The notes beneath the pieces were generated by a model, which had not been told where the DNA came from, made no database searches, and saw only the letters and a program-made list of their open reading frames with translations. Below are positions 1 through 8,656 of a DNA stretch of 64,000 nucleotides, piece by piece. Each line of letters opens with the position of its first letter. Position 1 is the first letter of the stretch. The DNA is from Acidimangrovimonas sediminis (GTDB taxonomy: Bacteria > Pseudomonadota > Alphaproteobacteria > Rhodobacterales > Rhodobacteraceae): positions 124,001 through 188,000 of the forward strand of contig NZ_PHSN01000014.1 of assembly GCF_002871005.1 (NCBI RefSeq), written 5' to 3'. A program made the position numbers and the translations under genes.

Positions 1-41
1 GCCGGGCGGCGCCTGCGGGCCGCGGGGTCGGCAAGGCTCAT
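1..41 (-). CDS. N-terminus of next ABC-operon gene (probably a permease), runs off window
   Basis: An ATG on the minus strand at 41-39 overlaps the TGA of the ATPase gene (ATGA overlap), and the reading frame stays open to the window edge, giving MSLADPAARRRRP. The overlap and the basic N-terminus suit an inner-membrane permease of the same importer, but only 13 codons are visible, so the identity is inferred from context. Confidence 0.45.
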   Translation of the reverse strand, partial: MSLADPAARRRRP

Positions 42-1198
42 GACAGCACCCAGCAATCGTCGGCGCCCCAGCCGGCCCAGAGCGTGTCGCCCACCGATGG
101 CAGCCGCGCGCACGAGGTGTCGGCGCAGCGGATCAGCAGGTGTTCGCCTGCCTCGGAAACCGCTTCGATCCGCTGGATCTCGCCCAAGAACAGGGCCGAG
201 GTGACGCGCACGGGCAGCCCATCGGCCACCGGCTGGGCGCTGAGCGCGACACGCTCGGGCCGCAGGAGCGCGGTCGCCCGGCCCGCGCTCGCCCCATGTC
301 TGGCGCGGCCGTGGAAGACATGGCCCGATGCGCTGCGCAGGGTCAGCGTCTCGCCCCGCCGCTCGAGGATCTCGGCCTCGATCAGGTTCGATTCCCCCAC
401 GAAGGAGGCCACGAACCTGTTCACCGGATGACGGTAAAGCTCCATCGGTTCGGCGATCTGCACCAGCTTGCCGCCGTCGAGCACGGCGATCCGGTCCGAC
501 ATCGTCAGCGCCTCGCCCTGGTCGTGGGTGACGAACAGGATGGTGCTGCCCAGCGTCTGGTGCAGCTCGCGGATCTCGATCTGGATCTGCTCGCGCAGGC
601 GGCGATCCAGCGCGCTCAGCGGCTCGTCCATCAGCACCACCTTGGGGCGCATGACGATCGCCCGGGCGATGGCGACACGCTGCTGCTGACCGCCGCTCAT
701 CTGCGTCGGCAGCTTCGCCGCCTGCTCGCCCAGCCGCATGATCTCCAGCGTCTCGGCAACGCGGCGCTCGGCGGTCGACTGGTCCATCCCCGCCATCCGC
801 AGGGGAAACGCCACGTTCTGCGCCACCGTCATGTTGGGAAAGAGCGCGTAGCTCTGGAACACCATGCCAAAGCCGCGCCGGTGGGTCGGCACATGGTGGA
901 TCGGGCGGCCATCGACGAGGATCTCGCCCTCGTCGAGGCCATAGAACCCCGCCAGCATGTTCAACAGGGTCGTCTTGCCGCTGCCCGACGGCCCGAGCAG
1001 CGTGATGAACTCTCCCGGCTGCACGTCGAGCGAGATGTCCTCGAGCGCATGGAAGCCGCCGAAATACTTGCCGACACTGCGCAACCGAAGGCTCGACCCG
1101 ATGGCGTCCCGGTCGACCGCAGCCCCCGATCCGGGCGCCGCGCGACCGACCGGGGTGCCCCGCTCGTCCGTGGACGATGGCATCCGCATCTCTCTCAT
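38..1198 (-). CDS. ABC importer ATP-binding protein, Pot/Ugp/Fbp (CUT1/MOI) type
   Basis: This is the cytoplasmic ATPase that would drive a binding-protein-dependent importer. Walker A GPSGSGKTT lies at about residues 69-77, the Q-loop at about 115, the signature MSGGQQQR at about 167-174 and Walker B VVLMDEP at about 187-193. A C-terminal TOBE domain fills about residues 290-380, as in PotA, UgpC and MalK relatives. The length (386 aa) is normal, with about 35 extra N-terminal residues. The start is supported by GGGAGG about six bases upstream of ATG 1198. The following gene starts within its stop codon, so it belongs to an operon leaving the window to the left. The substrate cannot be told from the ATPase; polyamine, sugar-phosphate and iron are all possible. 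Confidence 0.9.
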   Translation of the reverse strand: MREMRMPSSTDERGTPVGRAAPGSGAAVDRDAIGSSLRLRSVGKYFGGFHALEDISLDVQPGEFITLLGPSGSGKTTLLNMLAGFYGLDEGEILVDGRPIHHVPTHRRGFGMVFQSYALFPNMTVAQNVAFPLRMAGMDQSTAERRVAETLEIMRLGEQAAKLPTQMSGGQQQRVAIARAIVMRPKVVLMDEPLSALDRRLREQIQIEIRELHQTLGSTILFVTHDQGEALTMSDRIAVLDGGKLVQIAEPMELYRHPVNRFVASFVGESNLIEAEILERRGETLTLRSASGHVFHGRARHGASAGRATALLRPERVALSAQPVADGLPVRVTSALFLGEIQRIEAVSEAGEHLLIRCADTSCARLPSVGDTLWAGWGADDCWVLS

Positions 1199-1227
1199 TC
1201 TGTCCTCCCTTGCTATTCTATATTTCA

Positions 1228-1240
1228 GAACAGCATTCCA
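1228..1240 (-). promoter_or_regulatory. Putative operator, TGGAATnnnGTTC type, copy 1
   Basis: On the minus strand the bases read TGGAATGCTGTTC. The motif sits 30 bp upstream of the ATPase start and inside a larger inverted repeat (CAGCATT...AATGCTG). IclR-family operators often contain TGGAA/TTCCA half-sites, so an IclR-type regulator outside the window is a reasonable guess. Confidence 0.45.
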
Positions 1241-1353
1241 TAATGCTGAAACCCTGACAGCTTTGTGTCAACACATTTCCGCGCGGCACAGTGACGGGCA
1301 GCCCGCGGCATCGTGGTTGACAGGGGGCAGAGACTGGCCCTATCTTCGATTTT

Positions 1354-1366
1354 TGGAATATAGTTC
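1354..1366 (+). promoter_or_regulatory. Putative operator, TGGAATnnnGTTC type, copy 2
   Basis: The plus strand reads TGGAATATAGTTC, followed by CA, giving a near-palindrome GGAA-tatag-TTCC. It lies about 130 bp upstream of the AhpD-like start and matches copy 1 in the opposite orientation, as expected for a regulator acting on both divergent promoters. Confidence 0.45.
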
Positions 1367-1497
1367 CATTATTTAGAACATCAGGCCTGTCCGTTCAGAT
1401 ACCGCAGACCGTGAGGCGAAAAGACGGGCAGGATGGCCCGGATCGCAGAGGAAACGGAGCGGCGACTCAGCCAGGACGCCCCCAACGGAGACCCGAC

Positions 1498-2070
1498 ATG
1501 ACCACGCCCGAGATTTCCCGCTTCCCGGTTCCCAAGCTGGCGGATCTGCCCGAAGACATCCGCGCGCGGATCCTCGCCGTCGAGGAAAAGTCCGGGTTCA
1601 TCCCCAACGTCTTCCTGACCCTTGCCCACCGGCCGGAGGAGTTCCGCGCCTTCTTTGCCTATCACGACGCGCTGATGGACAAGCCGGGAGACCTGACCAA
1701 GGCCGAGCGCGAGATGATCGTGGTCGCGACCAGTGCCGCGAACCAGTGCCAGTATTGCGTGATCGCGCATGGTGCGATCCTGAGGGTCCGGGCGAAGAAC
1801 CCGCTGATCGCCGACCAGATCGCGGCGAACTACCGCAAGGCAGACATCACGCCGAGGCAGAAGGCGATGCTGGATTTCGCCATGAAGGTCTCGGCACGCG
1901 CCCAGGAGGTCGGCGAGACCGATTTCGGGGCCCTGGCCGAACATGGCTTCAGCCAGGAAGACATCTGGGACATCGCTGCGATTTCGGCGTTCTTCGGCCT
2001 GTCTAACCGGCTTGCCAACGTCACAAGCATGCGCCCGAACGACGAATTCTACATGATCGGGCGGCAGTAA
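1498..2070 (+). CDS. AhpD-like peroxidase-related protein (carboxymuconolactone decarboxylase family)
   Basis: The 190-aa product carries the AhpD-type redox motif CQYCVIAH, with C84, C87 and H91 as the CxxC-xxx-H triad used by alkylhydroperoxidase D and its relatives. The length and the leading FIPNVFLTLAHRPE stretch fit the 'peroxidase-related enzyme' subgroup. The ATG at 1498 was chosen over an upstream start at 1411 because GGAG precedes it and the 29 upstream residues are low-complexity. It is transcribed alone and divergently from the ABC operon, with facing operator-like sites between. The role is likely detoxification of a peroxide or conversion of a small organic acid; the actual substrate is unknown. 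Confidence 0.85.
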   Translation: MTTPEISRFPVPKLADLPEDIRARILAVEEKSGFIPNVFLTLAHRPEEFRAFFAYHDALMDKPGDLTKAEREMIVVATSAANQCQYCVIAHGAILRVRAKNPLIADQIAANYRKADITPRQKAMLDFAMKVSARAQEVGETDFGALAEHGFSQEDIWDIAAISAFFGLSNRLANVTSMRPNDEFYMIGRQ

Positions 2071-2166
2071 CCGGGCCTGACGCCGCCGTGGCTCCGGCCC
2101 ACAGGGCAGGCAGGTCTCCGGCCGGCGCCGAAGCAAGACCCCCCGTGGCAGGGCCGGCGCGCGCCT

Positions 2167-3288
2167 CTACGCGCTCAGCACCTTGCGGAAACGGATCATC
2201 ACCAGCGTCAGGGCGACCACCGACATCACCACGATGGCGGCAAGGTCGCCCGCGACCAGGGTCAGGCCCGAGCCTCGGTAAAGCACCGACTGCGCGAAAT
2301 CGACGAAATGCGGCGCGGGGCTGATGATGCGCATCGTCCATTGCAGCCATCCGGGCATGGATTCGAGCGGCGTCATCCCGCCGGACAGCAGAAACATGAT
2401 GACGATGACCGGGATCGCCAGAAGCCCGTATTGCCCCATGTTCTGGGTGAAACTCGCCAGCATCAGCCCGATCGACCCCACCGTGATCACATAGAGCGCC
2501 GCCCCGAAGATGTAGAGCGCAAGCGAGCCCGCGATCGGCACGCCCATCGCACCCTCAACCACGACGACGAGGCTTGCCACAGACGCGAAGAGGATCACCA
2601 TCCCCGTCGCCAGGATCTTCGACAGCACGATCTCATGCGGCCGCACGGGCATGACGAGGACATGCTCGATCGTGCCCCGCTCTCGCTCGCGGATCAGCGA
2701 GGCGCCCGAGAGGATCAGCATCAGCACCGTGACGTTGTTCATCAGCTGCATGACCGACCCGAACCAGCTTGCGGTCAGGTTGGGGTTGAAGCGGTTTCGG
2801 AACACGACATCGACCCGGTCCGTGCTGGCCTCTCCCGGCGACAGGTAATCCGCGGCCGCCTGTGTCAGCGCCTGGGTCAGATAGGTCGCGCCGTTGCCGG
2901 CGAAGGCGACTGCCGTCGCATCGGTCATGATCAGGACCGTGCCGCCATGCCCCGCGCGCATGTCGCGTTCGAGCCCCGGAGGGATCGAGACCACCAGGAC
3001 ATATCGGCCGTCGAGCTGAGCCCTGGCCGCGGCCGCGGGACTGAGCAGGACGGGTGGCTCGAACAGCGGCTCCCGGATCGCGTCGATCAGCCGGTGCGAA
3101 AGCTGACTGTGATCCTCGTCCACGACGGCGACCGTCAGGTCGTGCACCTCCGTCGAGGCGGCCTGTGACACCAGCCAGACCGCAACCGAGAAGACATAGA
3201 CGATCAGGACCAGCATCACCTTGTCGCCGCGGATGGCGCGCAGTTCCTTGACGGTCAGCCGGGCGATATTGAGGAGGCTGCGCAGCAT
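2167..3288 (-). CDS. yhhJ: ABC-2 type permease, YhhJ-like
   Basis: This is an inner-membrane exporter subunit of 373 aa. One N-terminal membrane segment (VLIVYVFSVAVW) is followed by a large soluble region of about 140 residues and a C-terminal block of about five membrane helices, the usual ABC2_membrane_3 arrangement. GTIEHVLVMPVRPHEI matches the conserved cytoplasmic loop of this family. The ATG at 3288 lies just behind the stop of the RbbA-like gene (1 bp gap) with AGGAGG seven bases upstream; the longer reading frame is out-of-frame overlap. It is the last gene of a yhiI-rbbA-yhhJ type operon and probably pairs with the RbbA-like membrane domain. The transported substrate is not evident. 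Confidence 0.88.
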   Translation of the reverse strand: MLRSLLNIARLTVKELRAIRGDKVMLVLIVYVFSVAVWLVSQAASTEVHDLTVAVVDEDHSQLSHRLIDAIREPLFEPPVLLSPAAAARAQLDGRYVLVVSIPPGLERDMRAGHGGTVLIMTDATAVAFAGNGATYLTQALTQAAADYLSPGEASTDRVDVVFRNRFNPNLTASWFGSVMQLMNNVTVLMLILSGASLIRERERGTIEHVLVMPVRPHEIVLSKILATGMVILFASVASLVVVVEGAMGVPIAGSLALYIFGAALYVITVGSIGLMLASFTQNMGQYGLLAIPVIVIMFLLSGGMTPLESMPGWLQWTMRIISPAPHFVDFAQSVLYRGSGLTLVAGDLAAIVVMSVVALTLVMIRFRKVLSA

Positions 3289-3289
3289 C

Positions 3290-6028
3290 TCAAGCCTCCT
3301 GCTTGCGGGTCGCCAGGATGGCGAGCGCGAGGTAGAGCAGGCAGAAGAAGACGAGCATGAGGATGTTCGCCCCCATCTGCCCCAGCCCGAAACCCTTGAG
3401 GAAGACGCCGACCGAGATCGGCTGAAACCATGCCCCGGGGAAGGATTCTCCCAGCACCCTGCCGCTTGTCCCCAGGATCGAGACCGGCACAACGAGCCCG
3501 GAGAAGTTCACCGTGGGAATGATCGCCAGCACCGCCGTGCCGAAGACCGCCGAGACCTGGGTCCGGGTGAAGGACGACACGAGAAGTCCGAAACCCGTGG
3601 TCGCGATGACGTAGAAGACGGCCGCAAGCCCCAGCCCCGCCAGACTTCCGCTGAGCGGCACGTGGAAGACGGCAAACCCCAGCGCCACGAGGATCCAGAA
3701 GTCGATCCAGGCCAGGACGACATAGGGGATCTGCTTGCCGATCAGGAACTCTGTCCGCCGCACCGGGGTGGAGCGGAAATTGGCGATCGTCCCGGTCTCC
3801 TTTTCGCGCACGACCGAGATGGCCGACATGATCGCCGGGATCAGCATGAGGATCAGCATCAGCATCGAGGGCACCATCGCATAGGCGCTCTTGAACGCCT
3901 GATTGTAGAGGAACCGCGTCTGGATGCCGAGCGTGCCCGGCGTGTTCGCGCCGGTCCTGGGCGCCATCTCCTGTGCGAACTGGGTCAGAAGCCCGAGCGC
4001 GTAGCCGCGCGCGGTTTCGGCCCTGAACGGCATCGAACCGTCGACCCAGATCGACACTTCGGGCACTGCGTTGCCGCTTTCCAAGGCCTTGCCGAAGCCG
4101 TCCGGGATTTCGATCGCCAGCGCCAGGGACCCCGTGCCCATGCGCCTGTCTAGCTGGGCGGGGGAGGCAAAATCGGCCTTGCGGTCGAATTGCGGGATCG
4201 AGCTGAAGGCTTCGATCAGGCTGCGGCTCGCCGGGGTGCGGTCCTGATCGTTGACGGCGAAGCTCAGCTTGTTGACGTCGAAAGAAATGCCGAACCCCAT
4301 CGTCACGAGCAGGATCACGGGGCCGGCAAGGGCAAAGAACATGCGAATGGGATCGCGGAAAAGTTCCAGGGTCTCTCGCCAGCTGTAGGCCCAGAGCCGG
4401 GTGATCGCCTGCGCCGCGGGTCCCTTGGGGTCCGCGCCGGTCGTGGTGCCGGTTGCGGCGCCGGGCGTGGTGCCGGTCGTGCGCCCGGCCGCCGCGCCCT
4501 CGGCCGGCGCCTCCTCTTCGAGTCGCGCGACAAAGGCCTCTTCCAGCGTGGCGCCGCCACCGCGCGCCGTGATCTCCGCGGGGGATCCCACCTCGAGGAC
4601 GCGCCCCGCATGCATCAGCGAGATCCGGTCGCAGCGCTCGGCCTCGTTCATGAAATGGGTCGAGATGAAGATCGTCACCCCGTCGTCGCGCGAGAGCGAG
4701 ATCAGCTTGCGCCAGAAGGCATCGCGTGCCAGCGGATCGACGCCCGAGGTCGGCTCGTCCAGGATCAGGATGCGCGGCCGGTGAAGCACCGCCACGGCAA
4801 GCTGCAACCGCTGCCGGATGCCGAGGGGAAGGCTGTCGGGCATCGCCTTCGCGACATCCTCCAGATCGAATTCGCGCAGGATCGCCGCCACCCGCGCGCC
4901 CCGTTCGCCCGCGGGGATCGCGTAAAGCTTGGCGTGCAGCTCCAGATTCTGGCGCACCGTCAGCTCGGCATAAAGCGAAAAGCTTTGCGACATGTAGCCG
5001 ATGTTGTGGCGCACCTTCATGTCCGAGGCTTCCAGCGCCTCGCCGAACAGCTTCGATCGGCCCTCGGTCGGGTCCAGCAGGCCGGTCAGCATCTTCATCG
5101 TGGTCGACTTGCCGCAGCCGTTCGAGCCGAGGAAACCGAAGATCTCTCCCTCGGCGATGGTGAAGCTGACGTTGTCGACCGCGGTGAAATCGCCGAACCT
5201 CTTGGTCAGCCCCTCGGCCCGGATCGCGGGCAGGGCGTCGGCGCGGCCGGGCGCGCGCGGGCGCAGCTCGACCCCCACCGCCTCGGCGCCGCCGGGCAGC
5301 AGGCTCACGAAAGCGTCCTCCAGCGTGGGGCGCCCGGTCTTGGCGCGCAGATCTTCCGGCGCGCCCGAGGCGATCACCTTGCCGTCGTTCATGGCGACGA
5401 GCCAGTCGAAGCGCTCGGCCTCCTCCATGTAGGCGGTGGCGACCATCACGCTCATGTCGCCCAGGCTGGCCCGGATCCGGTCGATCAGCTCCCAGAACTG
5501 GCGCCGCGACAACGGATCTACCCCGGTCGTGGGTTCGTCGAGGATCAGCAGGTCGGGGTCGTGGATCAGCGCGGAGCAAAGCGAAAGCTTCTGCTTCATC
5601 CCGCCCGAAAGCTTGCCCGCGGGCCGGTCGGGAAACGGCGCAAGGCCGGTCGCCTCCAGCAGCATCTCGATCCGGGCGGCCCGCTCGTCCACCTTCTGCC
5701 CGAAGAGCCGGCCGAAGAAATCAAGGTTCTCACGCACGCTGAGCGTGGGATAGAGGTTCCGCCCCAGACCCTGCGGCATGTAGGCGATCCGCGCGCCGAG
5801 GGCCGAGCGCGCGCGAGCCGAGGCCATGTCGTGGCCCAGCACCGTCACGCGGCCGGTCTGCAGCCGACGCACCCCTGCGACCAGCCCCAGCAGGGTGGAC
5901 TTGCCCACCCCGTCGGGGCCGATCAGCCCCACCATCCGTCCCGCGGGGATGTCGAGGGTGACATCCTCGAGGGCCAGCGCCCGATCATAGCGGTGCGACA
6001 GGTTTTCAAGCCGGGCGACAGTGTCCAT
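3290..6028 (-). CDS. rbbA: RbbA-like ABC protein: two ATPase domains fused to an ABC-2 permease
   Basis: This 912-aa protein has the full RbbA plan. NBD1 has Walker A GPDGVGKST (37-45), signature LSGGMKQK (140-147) and Walker B LLILDEP (160-166). NBD2 has GSNGCGKST (301-309) and ILILDEP (420-426). A Gly/Thr-rich linker (about 515-535) leads to an ABC-2 permease domain with a long soluble loop. The NBD2 signature is degenerate, LPLGIRQR instead of LSGGQ, a feature also known from enterobacterial RbbA, so NBD2 may not hydrolyse ATP normally. E. coli RbbA is a ribosome-associated ATPase. Flanking genes (HlyD-like yhiI, permease yhhJ) match the E. coli neighbourhood, and size and domain order agree, so the family call is firm while the cellular role is not. 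Confidence 0.9.
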   Translation of the reverse strand: MDTVARLENLSHRYDRALALEDVTLDIPAGRMVGLIGPDGVGKSTLLGLVAGVRRLQTGRVTVLGHDMASARARSALGARIAYMPQGLGRNLYPTLSVRENLDFFGRLFGQKVDERAARIEMLLEATGLAPFPDRPAGKLSGGMKQKLSLCSALIHDPDLLILDEPTTGVDPLSRRQFWELIDRIRASLGDMSVMVATAYMEEAERFDWLVAMNDGKVIASGAPEDLRAKTGRPTLEDAFVSLLPGGAEAVGVELRPRAPGRADALPAIRAEGLTKRFGDFTAVDNVSFTIAEGEIFGFLGSNGCGKSTTMKMLTGLLDPTEGRSKLFGEALEASDMKVRHNIGYMSQSFSLYAELTVRQNLELHAKLYAIPAGERGARVAAILREFDLEDVAKAMPDSLPLGIRQRLQLAVAVLHRPRILILDEPTSGVDPLARDAFWRKLISLSRDDGVTIFISTHFMNEAERCDRISLMHAGRVLEVGSPAEITARGGGATLEEAFVARLEEEAPAEGAAAGRTTGTTPGAATGTTTGADPKGPAAQAITRLWAYSWRETLELFRDPIRMFFALAGPVILLVTMGFGISFDVNKLSFAVNDQDRTPASRSLIEAFSSIPQFDRKADFASPAQLDRRMGTGSLALAIEIPDGFGKALESGNAVPEVSIWVDGSMPFRAETARGYALGLLTQFAQEMAPRTGANTPGTLGIQTRFLYNQAFKSAYAMVPSMLMLILMLIPAIMSAISVVREKETGTIANFRSTPVRRTEFLIGKQIPYVVLAWIDFWILVALGFAVFHVPLSGSLAGLGLAAVFYVIATTGFGLLVSSFTRTQVSAVFGTAVLAIIPTVNFSGLVVPVSILGTSGRVLGESFPGAWFQPISVGVFLKGFGLGQMGANILMLVFFCLLYLALAILATRKQEA

Positions 6029-6034
6029 CTCCGA

Positions 6035-7060
6035 TCACCCGGGCAGCTTGACCGCCAGATTGGCCGGCCAAGGCGTGCCCGGACGGGTGCGGACGAAGCC
6101 GATGCCCCGCACGCCGGACTTGATCTGAGTCTCGAATTTCGCAAGCAGCGTGCGCGGCACCGAAAGCTTCACCCGGAACACCAGTTCCTCGCGCTGCTCG
6201 CCGGTCTCGACACTCTTCGGCGTGAACTGGGACTGGGGCGAGACGAAGGTGACGCGGGCCGGGATCACGTAATCGGGAACCGGGTCGAGGATCAGCCGCG
6301 CCTCGTCGCCCGCGCTCAGGGTGCCCGCCACCTTGGCCGGCAGGTAGATGTTCATGTAGACGTTCGACAGATCCAGCATCGTCACGATCGGCGTGCCGGC
6401 GGCCACCACCTCTCCCGGCTCGTGCAGGCGATAGAGAACCCGGCCGCGGATCGGCGCCTTGATCGTCAGATCGTCGAGCGCGATCTGCACCTGCTGCTGG
6501 TCCGCCTCGGCCGCCGCGATCAGGGCGGAGGCATCGCTGATCTGCGCCTTTGCCATCGCGACCGAGGCCCTGGCACCGTTGAGCGCGTTGGTCGCATCGT
6601 CCAGGGCGCTTTGCGGCGCGGTCCCGCTGTCGTGCAGCTTGACGGTGCGCCCATAGGTGGTCTGGGTGACCGACAGCGCACTTTCGGCCTGCATCAGCGA
6701 CGCCTCGGCCACCGCCTTGGCCGCCCGCGCCCGCAGCACCGACGCCTTGGCCGCATTGAGCTTTGCCGTGGCCTCGGCGGTGCCGAGTTGGGCCACCACC
6801 TGGCCCGTTGCCAGAAGATCGCCCTCATGGGCCGGCACGCTCTCGATCCGTCCGGCATATTTGGTCGCGACATCAACGGTCTGCACCTCGATCCGGCCGT
6901 TGGAACTGTAGACGCCGCTCTGGTCCTTCGCGAGGCCGAGGCGCGTCAGCAGCTCGTCGAACCTGCTTTCCGCCCGGACCGCGGGCGCCTGCCCCAGAAC
7001 CGCGGTAAGCACCGCGAGCATCAGGAACGGACGGAAGAATGAGCGACTGGCCAGGCGCAT
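6035..7060 (-). CDS. yhiI: HlyD/MFP-type periplasmic adaptor, YhiI-like
   Basis: The 341-aa protein begins with a cleavable-looking signal (SRSFFRPFLMLAVLTAVLG, then AVRAES). An early biotinyl-lipoyl half-motif (VPAHEGDLLATGQVVAQLG, about 77-95) is followed by an alanine-rich coiled coil (about 95-180) and a second lipoyl/beta-barrel part with VLYRLHEPGEVV. This is the membrane-fusion-protein fold of tripartite exporters; it would link the RbbA/YhhJ inner-membrane part to the periplasm. Its stop is six bases before the RbbA start, so the three genes form one operon. No TolC-like outer-membrane gene is present nearby. Confidence 0.88.
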   Translation of the reverse strand: MRLASRSFFRPFLMLAVLTAVLGQAPAVRAESRFDELLTRLGLAKDQSGVYSSNGRIEVQTVDVATKYAGRIESVPAHEGDLLATGQVVAQLGTAEATAKLNAAKASVLRARAAKAVAEASLMQAESALSVTQTTYGRTVKLHDSGTAPQSALDDATNALNGARASVAMAKAQISDASALIAAAEADQQQVQIALDDLTIKAPIRGRVLYRLHEPGEVVAAGTPIVTMLDLSNVYMNIYLPAKVAGTLSAGDEARLILDPVPDYVIPARVTFVSPQSQFTPKSVETGEQREELVFRVKLSVPRTLLAKFETQIKSGVRGIGFVRTRPGTPWPANLAVKLPG

Positions 7061-7462
7061 GGCAGATAACCTTTTCCGATTTCGGCGTGCCGCCTTGCAC
7101 GCGAGACGCGACTCGCGGCGTCAAGGGGCCCGGTTTCACACCTGCGAAATTACCGCCGCTTCGGTGCCAGGTTAAAGACATGCCCGTCACCCGCCGCGAA
7201 TTACTTTGCGGAAAGCGCGGCTTTGCGGCGCGTTGATGAGGGGCTGGGCGCCGTCCGGGCCGGGAAGCTGCGCCCGTGTCGCCCTCCACCCTGTCGCCCG
7301 CCACCCTGACCCTCGCGCGGCGAACCCTTTGCCCTGCGTGCCTGCGACAGGATGGCCCGCGACCGAGATTGGCCGGATATGCCGGATCATTGGCCATTCG
7401 GCCGCCGCGCAATCTGCCATCCTCTCCCCGTCAAAAGGGGAAGCGAAAGAGGAAGCGACACG
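7061..7462. other. Divergent intergenic region, no gene seen
   Basis: These 402 bp separate the exporter operon (minus) from the MFS gene (plus) and must hold both promoters. Short reading frames in all directions give arginine-rich low-complexity products and look like shadows. An upstream in-frame ATG for the MFS gene at 7352 would add 37 unlikely residues. No convincing operator was found. Confidence 0.5.
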
Positions 7463-8656
7463 ATGACAACACGCCCGACCGAAGGCGGGATCACGCGGAA
7501 CGCGGTGATCCTGCTGCTGTGCAACATGCTCTTCATCTGTTCGATCTCGATCGACCTCGCGCTGACGGGGATCGTGGGCGCAAGGCTGTCGCCCACCCCC
7601 GCGCTCGCCACCTTGCCCTTCGCGCTGATCACCGTGGGCACCGCGCTGACGACCTGGGGCGCCTCGGATCTCATGTCGCGCATCGGACGGCGGGCCGGGT
7701 TCATGAGCGGGACGGCGATGGGCGCGGCGGGCGGCCTCGTCTCGGTCTGGTCCGTGCTGCACGCGCAGTTCTGGGGGTTCTGCCTCGGCACCATGATGGT
7801 CGGGATCTGGCAGGCCTTCTCGCAGTACTACCGCCTTGCCGCGGCCGACAACGTGGCGGATGCAACCAAGCCGCGAATGATCTCGTGGGTTTTGGCCGGC
7901 GGGCTGGGCGCCGCCCTCGCGGGGCCCGCACTCGCGAACTGGAGCAGGGGATGGCTGCACGATCCCGACTTTGCCGGCGCCTATCTCGCGGTGGCCGGGC
8001 TTGCCGCGATCTCGCTCATCCTGCTGCTGGTCTACAGGGACAGTGCCGATCTGCCGCAGGCCCGCACCGGCACGCCCGTGCCCTTCGCCGCGCTCTTCGC
8101 GCGTCCCGACTATCGGGCGGCGCTTGCCAGTTCGGTCGTCAGCGGGGTCGTGATGATGTTCCTGATGACGGCCGCCCCGATCGCGGCGCTGAAGGCGGGC
8201 CTCGGGGTCACGGCAAGCACCAGCGTCATCCAGTGGCACCTGCTTGGCATGTACGGGCCCTCGCTCTTCACCGGGATGCTGATCGGGCGGTTCGGGCTCG
8301 GCCCCGTGCTGCAGACGGGCATCGCGATCATGGTGGCCTGCGTGGCAATCGCGATCAGCGCCCCGACGGATCTCGGGTTTCATGCGGCCCTGCTGGCGCT
8401 CGGCCTCGGCTGGAACTTCATGTTCGTCTCGGGCACCACGCTCCTCGCGCGGTCGCACACGCCGGAGGAGCGCGCCCGCGCCCAGGGCTTTGCCGAGTTC
8501 CTGCGCTATACCGGCACCGCCCTCGGCGCCCTGCTGGCGGGTCCGCTTCTGGAAATCTTCGGCTGGGCCACCCTCAACCTTGCGGTTTTGCCTTTGCTCC
8601 TGCTGGCTGCCTGGGTCACTCTCGGCTGGCACAAACGGCAGGCGGTGCTCCCGTGA
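7463..8656 (+). CDS. MFS transporter
   Basis: The 397-aa product has about twelve hydrophobic segments starting with AVILLLCNMLFICSISIDLAL, and a loop-2/3-like SDLMSRIGRRAGF motif typical of major facilitator proteins. The start at 7463 follows AGAGG and leaves a short cytoplasmic N-terminus before helix 1. Its stop TGA overlaps the GTG of the GlxA-like regulator gene (GTGA), so the two are translationally coupled. A regulator coupled to an MFS permease suggests an exporter or a metabolite permease controlled by its own partner. The substrate is unknown. Confidence 0.88.
   Translation: MTTRPTEGGITRNAVILLLCNMLFICSISIDLALTGIVGARLSPTPALATLPFALITVGTALTTWGASDLMSRIGRRAGFMSGTAMGAAGGLVSVWSVLHAQFWGFCLGTMMVGIWQAFSQYYRLAAADNVADATKPRMISWVLAGGLGAALAGPALANWSRGWLHDPDFAGAYLAVAGLAAISLILLLVYRDSADLPQARTGTPVPFAALFARPDYRAALASSVVSGVVMMFLMTAAPIAALKAGLGVTASTSVIQWHLLGMYGPSLFTGMLIGRFGLGPVLQTGIAIMVACVAIAISAPTDLGFHAALLALGLGWNFMFVSGTTLLARSHTPEERARAQGFAEFLRYTGTALGALLAGPLLEIFGWATLNLAVLPLLLLAAWVTLGWHKRQAVLP

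Larger units (their letters stand above)
1199..1497. promoter_or_regulatory. Divergent promoter region between ABC ATPase and AhpD-like gene
   Basis: This roughly 300 bp region is distinctly richer in A+T than the genes on either side. It holds two oppositely oriented copies of TGGAATnnnGTTC. CAGCATT and AATGCTG form a perfect 7-bp inverted repeat around the first copy, and GGAA/TTCC flank five bases in the second. No gene or RNA was seen in it. Confidence 0.6.

Noticed and set aside
4190-7042. Very long antisense open frame (950 codons) opposite the rbbA/yhiI operon
   Set aside because: It mirrors two well-supported genes, is rich in Arg/His/Gln/Asp as expected for a high-GC antisense shadow, and has no domain.
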